DNA of 64,000 nucleotides from Sphingobium fluviale (lineage in GTDB: Bacteria > Pseudomonadota > Alphaproteobacteria > Sphingomonadales > Sphingomonadaceae), in assembly GCF_004122115.1 (NCBI RefSeq), contig NZ_SBKP01000003.1, positions 124,001-188,000 on the forward strand, given 5' to 3'. The notes beneath the pieces were generated by a model. The model was not told the origin of the DNA. It worked only from the letters and a program-made list of their open reading frames with translations, and searched no databases. A program made the translations under genes and the position numbers. Shown piece after piece: positions 9,069 through 16,642 of the stretch (positions are counted from its first letter, which is position 1; each line of letters opens with the position of its first letter).

Positions 9069-9853
9069 AGCTGCTGGTTCACATATTGCAGCATTTCGTC
9101 GGTCGATTTGATCATCTTGCTGTTGACCTCATAGGCGCGCTGCGTTTCGATCATGTCGACCAGCTCCTCGACGATATTGACGTTGGAGCCTTCGAGGCTG
9201 CCCTGCTTGATCGTGCCACGGCCATCGAGGCCAGCCGCGCCGACCTGAGGCGCGCCACTTGCCGCCGTTTCCAGCAGCACATTGCCACCGACCGATTGCA
9301 GGCCGGCTGAGTTGGCGAAGCTCGCGAGTTCGATCTGGCCCAGTTCCGTCGGCGCGCTCTGGCCCGCGAGAACGGCTGAGACGGTGCCGTCGTTGCCGAT
9401 GGAGATCGAAATCACGCCATCCGGCACCTGAATCTGGGGGATGAGCGGCAGGCCGTCAGAGCTGACCAGCGTGCCTTCAGCCGTGCGGTTGAAGCTGCCG
9501 TCGCGGGTATAGCCGATCGCGCCATCCGGGCGCTGAACCTGAAAATAGCCGCCGCCCTCAATCGCGAGATCAAGCGCACCGCCGGTATTTTGCAGCGTGC
9601 CCTGCGTATCGATCCGGCTCGTGCCCGCAAGCGAGACGCCGGTGCCAAGCGAGAGGCCGGTGGCAAACTTGTTCTGGCTGTCAGATGCTGAACCGGCGGC
9701 GATCAGCTGCTGATAGGCCAGCGCCTCAAAATTCGCGCGGTCTTTCTTGAAGCCGGTGGTGTTCACGTTCGCGAGGTTGTTCGCGATAACCTGCATCTTG
9801 GTGTTCTGCGCATCAAGCCCTGTGCGGGCGACGTGGAGAGCGGCGTTGGTCAT
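9065..9853 (-). CDS. flgG: Flagellar distal rod protein FlgG
   Basis: Distal rod subunit, 262 residues, the normal length. The N-terminal rod motif TGLDAQNTKMQVIANNLANVNTTGFKK (about 11-37) and C-terminal GSLEGSNVNIVEELVDMIETQRAYEVNSKMI are intact. The central phrase GYFQVQRPDGAIGYTRDG is also characteristic. It lies between flgF (27 bases upstream) and flgH. Confidence 0.96.
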   Translation of the reverse strand: MTNAALHVARTGLDAQNTKMQVIANNLANVNTTGFKKDRANFEALAYQQLIAAGSASDSQNKFATGLSLGTGVSLAGTSRIDTQGTLQNTGGALDLAIEGGGYFQVQRPDGAIGYTRDGSFNRTAEGTLVSSDGLPLIPQIQVPDGVISISIGNDGTVSAVLAGQSAPTELGQIELASFANSAGLQSVGGNVLLETAASGAPQVGAAGLDGRGTIKQGSLEGSNVNIVEELVDMIETQRAYEVNSKMIKSTDEMLQYVNQQL

Positions 9854-9880
9854 GAGTTAAATGTCCCTAGAATAAATTGT

Positions 9881-10627
9881 TCAGGCGCCGGGCAACTTCA
9901 TCAAGCTGGCGCCGCCGTCGTCGATCTGCCGGGCGGTGTCGATCAGCTTCACCTGGGTTTCCCAGGCGCGGCTGGCCTCGATCATCTGCACCAGCATTTC
10001 GGTGGCGTTGACATTCGATCCTTCGAGCGAGCCTCCGGTCACGCGGCCGAGCGGATCATCAGGCAGCACACCGCCGTTCACTTCGCGAAAGAGGCCATCC
10101 AGCCCCTTGGCGATCTGTGATCCCTTGGGGTTGGCGAGCTTCAGCCGGTCGATCTGCTGCGGCGATTTCGGGTCACCCCCCTGCGGAACGATCGAGATGC
10201 TGCCATCCTTGGCGATGACGATGCTGTCAAAAGGCGGCAGGGTGATGGGGCCGCTATTGCCGATCACGGGGAGTCCATCCCCCGTGGTCAGCAGGCCGCT
10301 GTCAGACAGGATCAGGTCGCCGCGCCGGGTGTAAGCCTCGCTGCCGTCGGTTGCCTGCACCGCGAGGAACGCCTCGCCGTTGATCGCGACGTCCATCGGA
10401 TTGCCGGTCGAGACGACCGAGCCTTCCTTCATGTCTGCGCCCAACACCTGTTCGCCGGATTGCGCGCGGGTTCTGAAGGTTTGTCCATCGATCCAGACGG
10501 TGGAGGCATTGGCGATTTCCGCGCGAAAGCCGGTGGTGTTGGCATTGGCGAGGTTGTTCGCGATCGTGCTCTGGCGCGAGAGCGCCGCGCGCATCGCCGT
10601 CAATGCCGTGTTGACCATCCTGTCCAT
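9881..10627 (-). CDS. flgF: Flagellar proximal rod protein FlgF
   Basis: Rod subunit of 248 residues. It starts MDRMVNTALTAMRAALSRQ and contains ANNLANANTTGFRAEI and the GEAFLAVQATDGSEAYTRRGDL phrase of FlgF. The C-terminus GGSLEGSNVNATEMLVQMIEASRAWETQ is the axial-family helix. It is shorter than FlgG in its N-terminal helix, as expected for FlgF, and lies 31 bases after flgE. Confidence 0.92.
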   Translation of the reverse strand: MDRMVNTALTAMRAALSRQSTIANNLANANTTGFRAEIANASTVWIDGQTFRTRAQSGEQVLGADMKEGSVVSTGNPMDVAINGEAFLAVQATDGSEAYTRRGDLILSDSGLLTTGDGLPVIGNSGPITLPPFDSIVIAKDGSISIVPQGGDPKSPQQIDRLKLANPKGSQIAKGLDGLFREVNGGVLPDDPLGRVTGGSLEGSNVNATEMLVQMIEASRAWETQVKLIDTARQIDDGGASLMKLPGA

Positions 10628-10658
10628 GGGCTAGACCCTCAGTTCCCTAAGCTATCGA

Positions 10659-11489
10659 TTAGCTGCGCAGGTTGACGATGGCGTTCGAGATGGTCGACGC
10701 AGTTTCGATCGCCTTGGCGTTCGCCTGGAAGTTGCGCTGGGCCGCAATGAGCGCCACCAGCTCTTCCGTAAGGTCAACGTTGGAGCGTTCGAGCGCACCA
10801 GAGCGGATCGCGCCGTAAAGACCGGCGTTCGCGGTGCCATACACCGGAGCGCCGGATTGCAGCGTCGCTTCCCAGTGCGCGTCACCCTTCTGGCGCAGGC
10901 CTTCGTTCGAGGGGAAAGCGGCCATCGCGACCTGACCCAGAACCTGAGTGGTGGAATCAGCGAAGGTGGCTGTCACCGTGCCGTCCACCGTCACACCGAC
11001 GGAGGAGAGCTGGATCGTCGGGAAACCGGGCTTGGTCAGCGGAATCTGAAGATCGGTCTGTGCCGCCGTGTTGATTGCAGGCGGGACAGCCGCAGCGTTC
11101 CACGGGAACACCTGCAACCGGCCGCCAACCGTATCGACCACATAGCGGTTGTCGTCGAGCTTGAACGCGCCGTTGCGGGTGTAGCTCACCTGCAGGGTCG
11201 GCGGAGGAGTCTTTACGGTGAAGAACGCTTCACCCGTGATCGCAAGGTCGAGCGTCTTGTCGGTCGTTTCGACAGTGCCCTGCGTAAACTGCTGCTGGAT
11301 GCCGGTGATGCGCGTGCCTTGCCCTGCCACCTGCGTGGTCGTCTGCATCGGCGCGGCGGCGAAAATGTCACCGAAGTTGGTGCGGCTCTTCTTGAACGCG
11401 GTCGAGTTCACGTTGGCGACGTTGTTTGAAACGGTCGCGAGATCAGACTGCGCTGCCTTGAGGCCGGTGAGGGAGGTATAAAAGGACAT
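10659..11489 (-). CDS. flgE: Flagellar hook protein FlgE (short form)
   Basis: Hook subunit of only 276 residues. The N-terminus SFYTSLTGLKAAQSDLATVSNNVANVNSTAFKKSRTNF and the C-terminus SGALERSNVDLTEELVALIAAQRNFQANAKAIET are clear hook/rod signatures, and its position between flgD and flgF fixes the identity. Salmonella FlgE is about 400 residues and many alphaproteobacterial forms are longer, so the outer domain (D2) is largely missing. The reading frame is intact, so this looks like a naturally minimal hook subunit rather than a truncation. Confidence 0.9.
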   Translation of the reverse strand: MSFYTSLTGLKAAQSDLATVSNNVANVNSTAFKKSRTNFGDIFAAAPMQTTTQVAGQGTRITGIQQQFTQGTVETTDKTLDLAITGEAFFTVKTPPPTLQVSYTRNGAFKLDDNRYVVDTVGGRLQVFPWNAAAVPPAINTAAQTDLQIPLTKPGFPTIQLSSVGVTVDGTVTATFADSTTQVLGQVAMAAFPSNEGLRQKGDAHWEATLQSGAPVYGTANAGLYGAIRSGALERSNVDLTEELVALIAAQRNFQANAKAIETASTISNAIVNLRS

Positions 11490-11522
11490 GGACTAGGCTC
11501 CTTGGTTGAAACGGGTGAGAAA

Positions 11523-12194
11523 TCAGGTGAGTTTGAGCGCTTCTGCAGGCGAGAAGCTGCCCAGAGGCGTGATGAGTTTGGCCTGGCTGCCATCGGCGGG
11601 CGATTGCACCGCCGCGATGCTGGCCCAGGTGGCGACCGCTGTCGGGCTGGCGCCGCGCACCTTCACCTGCAGCGGCTGACCCGCGACATAGTTGCCGGCG
11701 TCGTCGCGGCCATTCCAGTAGAAGCTCGTATCTCCCGCCGGGCGCGCGCCGAGATCAATGGTCTTTACCGTAGCGCCGGTGCCATCGATCAGATCGACGC
11801 TCAGCGCGTTCGCATCGGCATCGATGGTGAGCTGACCGGCATAATTGCCCTGCGCATCCGGCGCGGCGATGTTGCTCTTCACCAGCATCGAGCGACCGAT
11901 CCAGCTGGCGGCATCATTGATGCGGCTGCCAGAGAGCGAGTCGGAAATGGCCTTCAGCGAATTGTTCATTTCCGCGATGCCGCTGGTGTTGCTGATCGTC
12001 GCCATCTGCGCGACGAGATCGGCATTATCCATCGGGTTGAACGGATCCTGAGACTTCAGCTGCGCGGTGAGCAGCGTGAGGAAATCGGTCTGCGCCATGC
12101 TCTTTTGCGTGACGCCGGTGGAGGCCTGATTCAGGCTTTCGGCGCTGCCCACATAGGTGGTGGTGCCGTTGATATTAGTGGCGGTTACGGTCAT
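11523..12194 (-). CDS. flgD: Flagellar hook capping protein FlgD
   Basis: Scaffold that caps the growing hook, 223 residues. The N-terminal region contains MAQTDFLTLLTAQLKSQDPFNPMDNADLVAQMATIS (about 34-69), the FlgD signature, followed by a FlgD Ig-like part with GDTSFYWNGRDDAGNYV. It overlaps the flgC stop by 4 bases and precedes flgE by 33 bases. Confidence 0.94.
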   Translation of the reverse strand: MTVTATNINGTTTYVGSAESLNQASTGVTQKSMAQTDFLTLLTAQLKSQDPFNPMDNADLVAQMATISNTSGIAEMNNSLKAISDSLSGSRINDAASWIGRSMLVKSNIAAPDAQGNYAGQLTIDADANALSVDLIDGTGATVKTIDLGARPAGDTSFYWNGRDDAGNYVAGQPLQVKVRGASPTAVATWASIAAVQSPADGSQAKLITPLGSFSPAEALKLT

Positions 12195-12604
12195 TTGCCC
12201 ATCCTAACTGTGTCAAGCATGAGGGATTTTGCGGTCTGCAAGACCTGCACATTGTTCTGATACATGCGGGAGGCTTCGAGCATGTCGACCAGTTCGGTGC
12301 TGCTGTCGACGGCGGCTTCCCAGACATTGCCGTCCTTGTCCGCAAGCGGATGGTTGGGGTCATGCCGTCTTACCGGCTTGGCGTCGGTCGTCACCACGCT
12401 CTCGACCTTGACGGTGGAGATGCCGGGGCTTTCCGTGACCGTGCGGAAGATCGGGCGGATCGCGCGATAAGCCTGTTTCTCGCTGCCGGTGACGGCGCCA
12501 GCATTGGCCATGTTGGAAGCGGTGGCGTTTAGCCGCACCAGCTGGGCAGACATGGCGCGGCCGGCAATATCGAAGACGTTCATGGGCATGTCAGCCATGG
12601 TCAT
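12191..12604 (-). CDS. flgC: Flagellar basal-body rod protein FlgC
   Basis: Proximal rod subunit, 137 residues, normal length. It contains AMSAQLVRLNATASNMANAGAV (about 17-38) and the ending ELVDMLEASRMYQNNVQVLQTAKSLMLDTVRMGK, both typical of FlgC. It overlaps flgB and flgD by 4 bases each, so the three are translationally coupled. Confidence 0.95.
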   Translation of the reverse strand: MTMADMPMNVFDIAGRAMSAQLVRLNATASNMANAGAVTGSEKQAYRAIRPIFRTVTESPGISTVKVESVVTTDAKPVRRHDPNHPLADKDGNVWEAAVDSSTELVDMLEASRMYQNNVQVLQTAKSLMLDTVRMGK

Positions 12605-12957
12605 TCTCCTTTCAGGGCGCGGGTGATGGTGTTGAGGCGACCCTCCAGAAAGGAGAGGGTGGTCTGATATTTGACCGCATTTTCGGCGAAGAGCGTCTGC
12701 TCTGTGTTGAGTTCCACCGTGTTGCCATCGAGTGCGGGTTGCAGCGGGATGCGATATCCCATCGCGGCGGTCGCGGCTTGGGACGCGCTTTCGCCCTTGT
12801 CTGTGGCGTCGCGCAGCGCGGCCTCGAAATCAATGTCCCGCGCCTTGTATCCCGGCGTGGAAGCATTGGCGATGTTGGAGGCGAGCAGGCTCAGGCGTTG
12901 CGAGCGTAGCTCCAGCGCCTTGCCGTGCAGGCCAAACAGTGCATCTTCCAGTCCCAT
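12601..12957 (-). CDS. flgB: Flagellar basal-body rod protein FlgB
   Basis: Proximal rod subunit, 118 residues from ATG 12957. The frame is open to a TTG at 12969, but the ATG gives the expected MGLEDALFGLHGKALELRSQR start. SLLASNIANASTPGYKARDIDFE is the rod signature and the final region ENAVKYQTTLSFLEGRLNTITRA is typical of FlgB. This is the first gene of the leftward basal body-hook operon, about 75 bases downstream of the predicted start point of the sigma-54 promoter at 13044-13058. Confidence 0.95.
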   Translation of the reverse strand: MGLEDALFGLHGKALELRSQRLSLLASNIANASTPGYKARDIDFEAALRDATDKGESASQAATAAMGYRIPLQPALDGNTVELNTEQTLFAENAVKYQTTLSFLEGRLNTITRALKGE

Positions 12958-13043
12958 TTTTCCGATCAACCCTCTAAACTTCGCTCCGAACCCGCCGTTC
13001 TACCCCTATGGATTGCCGGGCAGGTTCATCCGTCATGATAAAA

Positions 13044-13058
13044 GCAAGGCCCGTGCCA
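13044..13058 (-). promoter_or_regulatory. Sigma-54 promoter for the flgBCDEFGHIJKL operon
   Basis: On the minus strand the sequence reads TGGCACG-GGCC-TTGC, a full match to the sigma-54 consensus with the GG and GC dinucleotides at correct spacing. Transcription would start near 13033, leaving a leader of about 75 bases before flgB. Sigma-54 control of hook and basal-body genes is established in Caulobacter; its use here is inferred from the match and position. Confidence 0.85.
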
Positions 13059-13117
13059 ATTTGTCGTAAATGGCGAATTTACGTGGGTTTTGGGGTTAGC
13101 CGGGTTTGCGGGGGCGG

Positions 13118-13170
13118 TTGCTCCGGCAAGCGCGGCATCATTTTGCCTCAGGGCGGCAAATTTTTGCCGC
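13118..13170. promoter_or_regulatory. Palindromes resembling FlbD (ftr) enhancer sites
   Basis: Two palindromic elements lie 60-112 bases upstream of the flgB sigma-54 promoter: TTGC-N4-GCAA at 13118-13129 and GCGGCAAA-TT-TTTGCCGC at 13153-13170. The CGGCAA half-sites resemble Caulobacter ftr elements bound by the sigma-54 activator FlbD, and the distance suits an enhancer. No flbD gene is in the window, so the factor is inferred. Confidence 0.5.
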
Positions 13171-13235
13171 TCGTTAAGCATAACCCTACGCGCTTTGGTA
13201 AATTGTGCCCGGTATGATGCGCGCAAAGAGGCCGA

Positions 13236-13904
13236 ATGATGCAACTGCTGACACATCTTCTCAATCCAATCACGCTGGGCATCATGCTGCTTGGCTGCGC
13301 ACTCATCGCGCTGATGCAAAACGGGGCGAAGGCCTTTGCGCACAGCTTTATGGCGCTGCCCGCACTGTGGCGCGCAGACCCGGAGCGGGACATGCTGCTT
13401 GCCCGCGCTACGATGACGCGCGTGGATCATGTGGCGCAGCTGCGCGGCCTGCAGTGCACAGACCGTGTGCGCGCGGCCAACCCGTTCCTTGCCCTCGCCA
13501 TTCGCAAGCTCGCCGATACCGAGACGGTGGACCGGTTCGAGATGTGGGCGGAGCAGGCATTGGCCGACCGGCGCTCACGCCACGAAGCCGTGCATAAATT
13601 CTGGCTTTCTGTGGCGGATGTCGCCCCCGCGCTTGGCATGGCGGGCACTGTCATCGGCCTCGTTGGCATGTTTGCCGGGATGGACGATCCTGCGAAGATC
13701 GGCCCGGCAATGGCGCTGGCGCTGCTCACGACGCTCTATGGTGTGGTGCTGGCGAACCTGGTTGCGGCACCGGTCGCGACCCGTCTCTCAGACCTCTCTG
13801 AGCGAGAGCTGGCGTGGCAGACCGAGCTGTGCCAGCGGATGCTGCGGGTAGCCCGGCGCGAGACGGCTCCCGTGCGCCGCGCCTCGATCCGCGAGGTTGC
13901 ATGA
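13236..13904 (+). CDS. MotA/TolQ/ExbB-family channel protein, second stator candidate
   Basis: Membrane protein of 222 residues with an N-terminal hydrophobic segment (about 5-26) and two further segments (about 125-150 and 155-180). The C-terminal half, VAPALGMAGTVIGLVGMFAGM and LALLTTLYGVVLANLVAAPVATRL, is the MotA/TolQ/ExbB signature. The gene overlaps the next one, a small MotB-like protein, by 4 bases (ATGA), so the two form a unit. Its place between flgB and flgA argues for a motor role, distinct from MotA at 3653. A proton-driven non-flagellar role cannot be excluded. Confidence 0.8.
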   Translation: MMQLLTHLLNPITLGIMLLGCALIALMQNGAKAFAHSFMALPALWRADPERDMLLARATMTRVDHVAQLRGLQCTDRVRAANPFLALAIRKLADTETVDRFEMWAEQALADRRSRHEAVHKFWLSVADVAPALGMAGTVIGLVGMFAGMDDPAKIGPAMALALLTTLYGVVLANLVAAPVATRLSDLSERELAWQTELCQRMLRVARRETAPVRRASIREVA

Positions 13905-14377
13905 AGGCGCGGGCTATCGCCGCTGGCCGCCGGAACCGCTGGGCGCTGAGCTTTGCCGATCTGGCGTTGCTGCTGCTCGGTTTTTTCGTGCTACTGCAGG
14001 CGAGCAATGGCCGCCAGCGCGAGGTGGTGAGCGGCGTGGCGCAGGAGTTTGGTGCCCCGGCGGCGCAGATGGACCGCCTTGCCGCGCGTAGCCTGTTTCA
14101 GCCCGGTGAGGCATTGCTTACCCCGGCGGGGGAGCAGGCGGTGGCGGCGCTGGCGGAGCGTTACCGGACCAACCACAGCATCATAGAAATCCGCTCTATC
14201 GGGCTGGATTCAGACACAAATAGGTTTGACAGCTGGGATCTGGCGGCGGCACGCCTCGGCGCGACAGCGCGTGCGCTGGCGGCGCATGGCATCGCGCGCG
14301 ACCGCATCGTCATTCGCGGGCTGGATCAGCAGTCCGAAAGCCGCACCGGCCAGCAGATCCTCATCCGCGCCAAATAA
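13901..14377 (+). CDS. Compact MotB/OmpA-like protein, partner of the second stator
   Basis: Protein of 158 residues. One membrane segment (about 16-33) carries ALSFADLALLLLGFFVLLQ with Asp20 at the place of the MotB ion-binding aspartate. A very short periplasmic part (about 60-158) has weak OmpA-like features, including DLAAARLGATARALAAHGIARDRIVIRG. It lacks the long linker of ordinary MotB (358 residues at 2573). ATG 13901 overlaps the upstream stop; an earlier in-frame codon at 13814 would add residues encoded inside the partner gene. Probable second stator subunit, unproven. Confidence 0.75.
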   Translation: MKARAIAAGRRNRWALSFADLALLLLGFFVLLQASNGRQREVVSGVAQEFGAPAAQMDRLAARSLFQPGEALLTPAGEQAVAALAERYRTNHSIIEIRSIGLDSDTNRFDSWDLAAARLGATARALAAHGIARDRIVIRGLDQQSESRTGQQILIRAK

Positions 14378-14388
14378 AGACGCCAATC

Positions 14389-14403
14389 TGGCACGAAGCT
14401 TGC
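14389..14403 (+). promoter_or_regulatory. Sigma-54 promoter for flgA
   Basis: The sequence TGGCACG-AAGC-TTGC is a full sigma-54 consensus 38 bases before the flgA GTG. Transcription would start about 14415, giving a leader near 25 bases. It probably drives flgA and perhaps flgM, the flgN-like gene and onwards. Confidence 0.85.
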
Positions 14404-14440
14404 TTAAATCCAGACAGAGTTTCTGTCAGGAGAGTTCAGC

Positions 14441-14968
14441 GTGCGCAGCACCCATGCCAAAACGATTGCCATCCTTGCCGCCGGAGGCCTCGCCGCCGCC
14501 GCAGCCTATGCCCAGCCGTTCGAGAATCTCGACCGGCTGGACAGCATCGTGGCGATGACGGTCGGCGCGAACATCGGCGCGCCCGGTGGCGCGATCTCTC
14601 CGGTAGACCGCAGGCTGAAGCTCGCCGCCTGTCCGCAGGTGCCGGATGTTACCGGCCCGGTGTTTGGCGCGGCGATGGTGGAGTGCAAGCCGCTGGGCTG
14701 GCGCATCCGCGTGCCGCTCAATCAGGCACAGCCGCAAGCCGCGCAGGGGCGCCCCGCCGCCATGCAAAAGCAAGTCGTCGTTAAACGGGGCGACCCGGTG
14801 CAGCTTGTCGCCGGTGGCAGCGCCTTCATGGTAACGCGCATGATGATCGCGGATGAGGATGGCGCGGCGGGAGACATGATCCGTGTGCGCGAGGACAAAA
14901 AGTCTGATCCCGTGATGGCGCGGGTGCAGGAAACGGGCATCGTTCGCGCGCCGGATCGCTTTCAGTAA
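14441..14968 (+). CDS. flgA: P-ring assembly chaperone FlgA
   Basis: Periplasmic chaperone for FlgI, 175 residues. The signal peptide (about 1-24, ending AAYA) is followed by a region with VDRRLKLAACPQVPDV and CKPLGWRIRVPL. The SAF-like C-terminal domain contains VVVKRGDPVQLVAGGSAFMVTR and ends GIVRAPDRFQ. The GTG start at 14441 is supported by a purine-rich CAGGAGAG stretch just upstream and by the sigma-54 promoter. Confidence 0.9.
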   Translation: MRSTHAKTIAILAAGGLAAAAAYAQPFENLDRLDSIVAMTVGANIGAPGGAISPVDRRLKLAACPQVPDVTGPVFGAAMVECKPLGWRIRVPLNQAQPQAAQGRPAAMQKQVVVKRGDPVQLVAGGSAFMVTRMMIADEDGAAGDMIRVREDKKSDPVMARVQETGIVRAPDRFQ

Positions 14969-15040
14969 AAACGCCTTTGCGGATTTAAAGATTTCTGAAA
15001 CTTGTCGTATCTAAGATCGCAAGTCGGAAAGGACAGTGAA

Positions 15041-15319
15041 GTGATCAAATCTGTTGGCCCCTCCTTTGGAACGCCTGTCGCTCTCGGCTCCGTGCGCGAG
15101 AACGGCAAGAGCAAGGCCGCCGAGAAGATCGGCCATGGCAATGCCGTGGCCGCTGTCGCGTCCAGCAACGCCACCCCGATCCGCAACATGGCCGCCGAAG
15201 GCGCGCCGGTTGATTTCGACAAGGTGCTGGCGATCAAGGAAGCCATTGCCGCGGGCAACTATCCTGTAAACGCTGCGAAAATCGCCGAGCGCATGATCGC
15301 TCTCGATCTGGGCGAATAA
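15041..15319 (+). CDS. flgM: Anti-sigma-28 factor FlgM
   Basis: Small cytoplasmic inhibitor of FliA, 92 residues from GTG 15041. The start is chosen because the protein then begins VIKSVGPSFG close to normal FlgM length and GGACAG precedes it; an in-frame TTG at 15002 would add 13 residues. The C-terminal helix region VDFDKVLAIKEAIAAGNYPVNAAKIAERMIALDL is the characteristic sigma-28-binding part (NYPVNAAKIAERM matches well). Its target FliA is encoded downstream at 18822. The stop overlaps the next start by one base. Confidence 0.92.
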   Translation: MIKSVGPSFGTPVALGSVRENGKSKAAEKIGHGNAVAAVASSNATPIRNMAAEGAPVDFDKVLAIKEAIAAGNYPVNAAKIAERMIALDLGE

Positions 15320-15627
15320 TGGCGAGCGGCATAGCCTCTCTCGACAAGCTTTACGAAGCGTTCGGAGAGCTGCGCCGCGCGCTGGACACCTATGACGCCA
15401 GCACGATCAATGCCGCTGCCGCCGTGGTGAAGGCAGCGACAGATGAAGTGCGCGCGCAGGGTGCGTGGCAGATGGACCCGGCCCTAAAGGCAAAAATCGA
15501 GGCACTCAAGCCCCTGATCGAATCGGCGCGGGTGCGCGCCAATCTTGCGTCAGACACTGTGCGCCAGCGCATTTCGCTGCTCGCGCAGACTGGCGCAGAG
15601 AACGCTACACTCACCTACAATCGCTAA
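15319..15627 (+). CDS. FlgN-like flagellar export chaperone (probable)
   Basis: Helical protein of 102 residues starting at an ATG that overlaps the flgM stop (TAATG). FlgN family members are short all-helical chaperones for FlgK and FlgL and very often follow flgM. Sequence similarity visible by eye is limited: long helices with a C-terminal region ANLASDTVRQRISLLAQTG resembling the FlgN tail. The call rests mainly on position, size and helical composition. Confidence 0.6.
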   Translation: MASGIASLDKLYEAFGELRRALDTYDASTINAAAAVVKAATDEVRAQGAWQMDPALKAKIEALKPLIESARVRANLASDTVRQRISLLAQTGAENATLTYNR

Positions 15628-15750
15628 CTAGCGGATAAGTGCATGCCCTGCGCACGTTTATCAACGCGCGTTAACCATATCTTTGGCATCTCGGCTGTTT
15701 AATGGCCCTGCTCGCGGTCGGGACCCCCGCGGGCACGGGGACTGTTATTC

Positions 15751-16620
15751 ATGGCAAATTTTGCCAATATCGGAATCGACGGGGCAGGCTCTACCAGGAG
15801 CCGCGTCACCAATGCGATTGCCCTCGCGAGCCAGCGGACGGGCGTGGATTTCGGCTATCTGCTCGGCCAGGCGAAGATGGAGAGCAGCCTTAATCCCACG
15901 GCGAAGGCGGGCACGTCGTCCGCGACTGGCCTCTATCAGTTTATCGACCAGAGCTGGCTCGGCGTCATCAACCAGCACGGCCACCAATATGGCCTCGGCT
16001 GGGCGGCGAACGCCATCGGTCAAAGCTCAAGCGGCCAATATTATGTCGCCGATCCAGAGCTGCGTCAGCAAATCCTCGATCTGCGCAACCACCCCGAAAC
16101 CGCATCGGTGATGGCCGCGCAACATGCGGCGGACAACAAGGCGGCGCTGGAGGCGAGGCTGGGGCGCGAGGCGCAGCCGGTGGACCTTTATCTGGCGCAT
16201 TTCCTCGGCGTGGGCGGCGCGGGCAAGTTTCTTGAGGTGCATGATCGCAATCCTTCGGCATCGGGAGCGGCGCTGTTTCCATCTGCCGCGCGGGCGAACC
16301 GTGGCATTTTCTATGACAAGGCGGGCAATGCGCGCAGCCTGGCCGATATTCGCGCCAGCTTTGCCGCGCGCCTCAACCGGGGCGCGGATGGCGCGCTGGA
16401 TGCGGGCAACACGGTCGCGCCGTCAGACTGGCTTGCCGTGCGCGCGCGCAATGCCGACCTAGCGGACGCTTCCGCCGCGCTGGAGGATGAAAACCCCTCT
16501 GACTTTGCGCGCGAACAGACCCAGCGCCTGCAAAATTCCATCTCGGCGGAAGATCTGATCCGCCCACAGCCGCAGACCGCGCGGCTCGCCTATCTCATGC
16601 TTGCCACCCTTGGCCGATAA
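15751..16620 (+). CDS. Flagellum-associated lytic transglycosylase, SltF-like
   Basis: Protein of 289 residues with an SLT-type domain in its first two thirds. The catalytic glutamate is E44 in GQAKMESSLNPTAKAG, followed by SATGLYQFIDQSWL and later VDLYLAHFLGVGGAGKFL. It probably opens peptidoglycan for rod passage, replacing the missing glucosaminidase half of FlgJ, as Rhodobacter SltF does. No obvious signal peptide is seen at the chosen ATG; SltF-type enzymes are exported despite variable N-termini, so the route is uncertain. It lies between the flgN-like gene and flhA. Confidence 0.82.
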   Translation: MANFANIGIDGAGSTRSRVTNAIALASQRTGVDFGYLLGQAKMESSLNPTAKAGTSSATGLYQFIDQSWLGVINQHGHQYGLGWAANAIGQSSSGQYYVADPELRQQILDLRNHPETASVMAAQHAADNKAALEARLGREAQPVDLYLAHFLGVGGAGKFLEVHDRNPSASGAALFPSAARANRGIFYDKAGNARSLADIRASFAARLNRGADGALDAGNTVAPSDWLAVRARNADLADASAALEDENPSDFAREQTQRLQNSISAEDLIRPQPQTARLAYLMLATLGR

Positions 16621-16642
16621 CGACAAAAGGTAATTTCTGCTC

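Noticed and set aside
14969..15040. Possible sigma-28 promoter before flgM
   Set aside because: A TTAAAGAT...GTCGTATC pair resembles the TAAA-N15-GCCGATAA consensus only about half; the sigma-54 promoter of flgA is sufficient to explain transcription.
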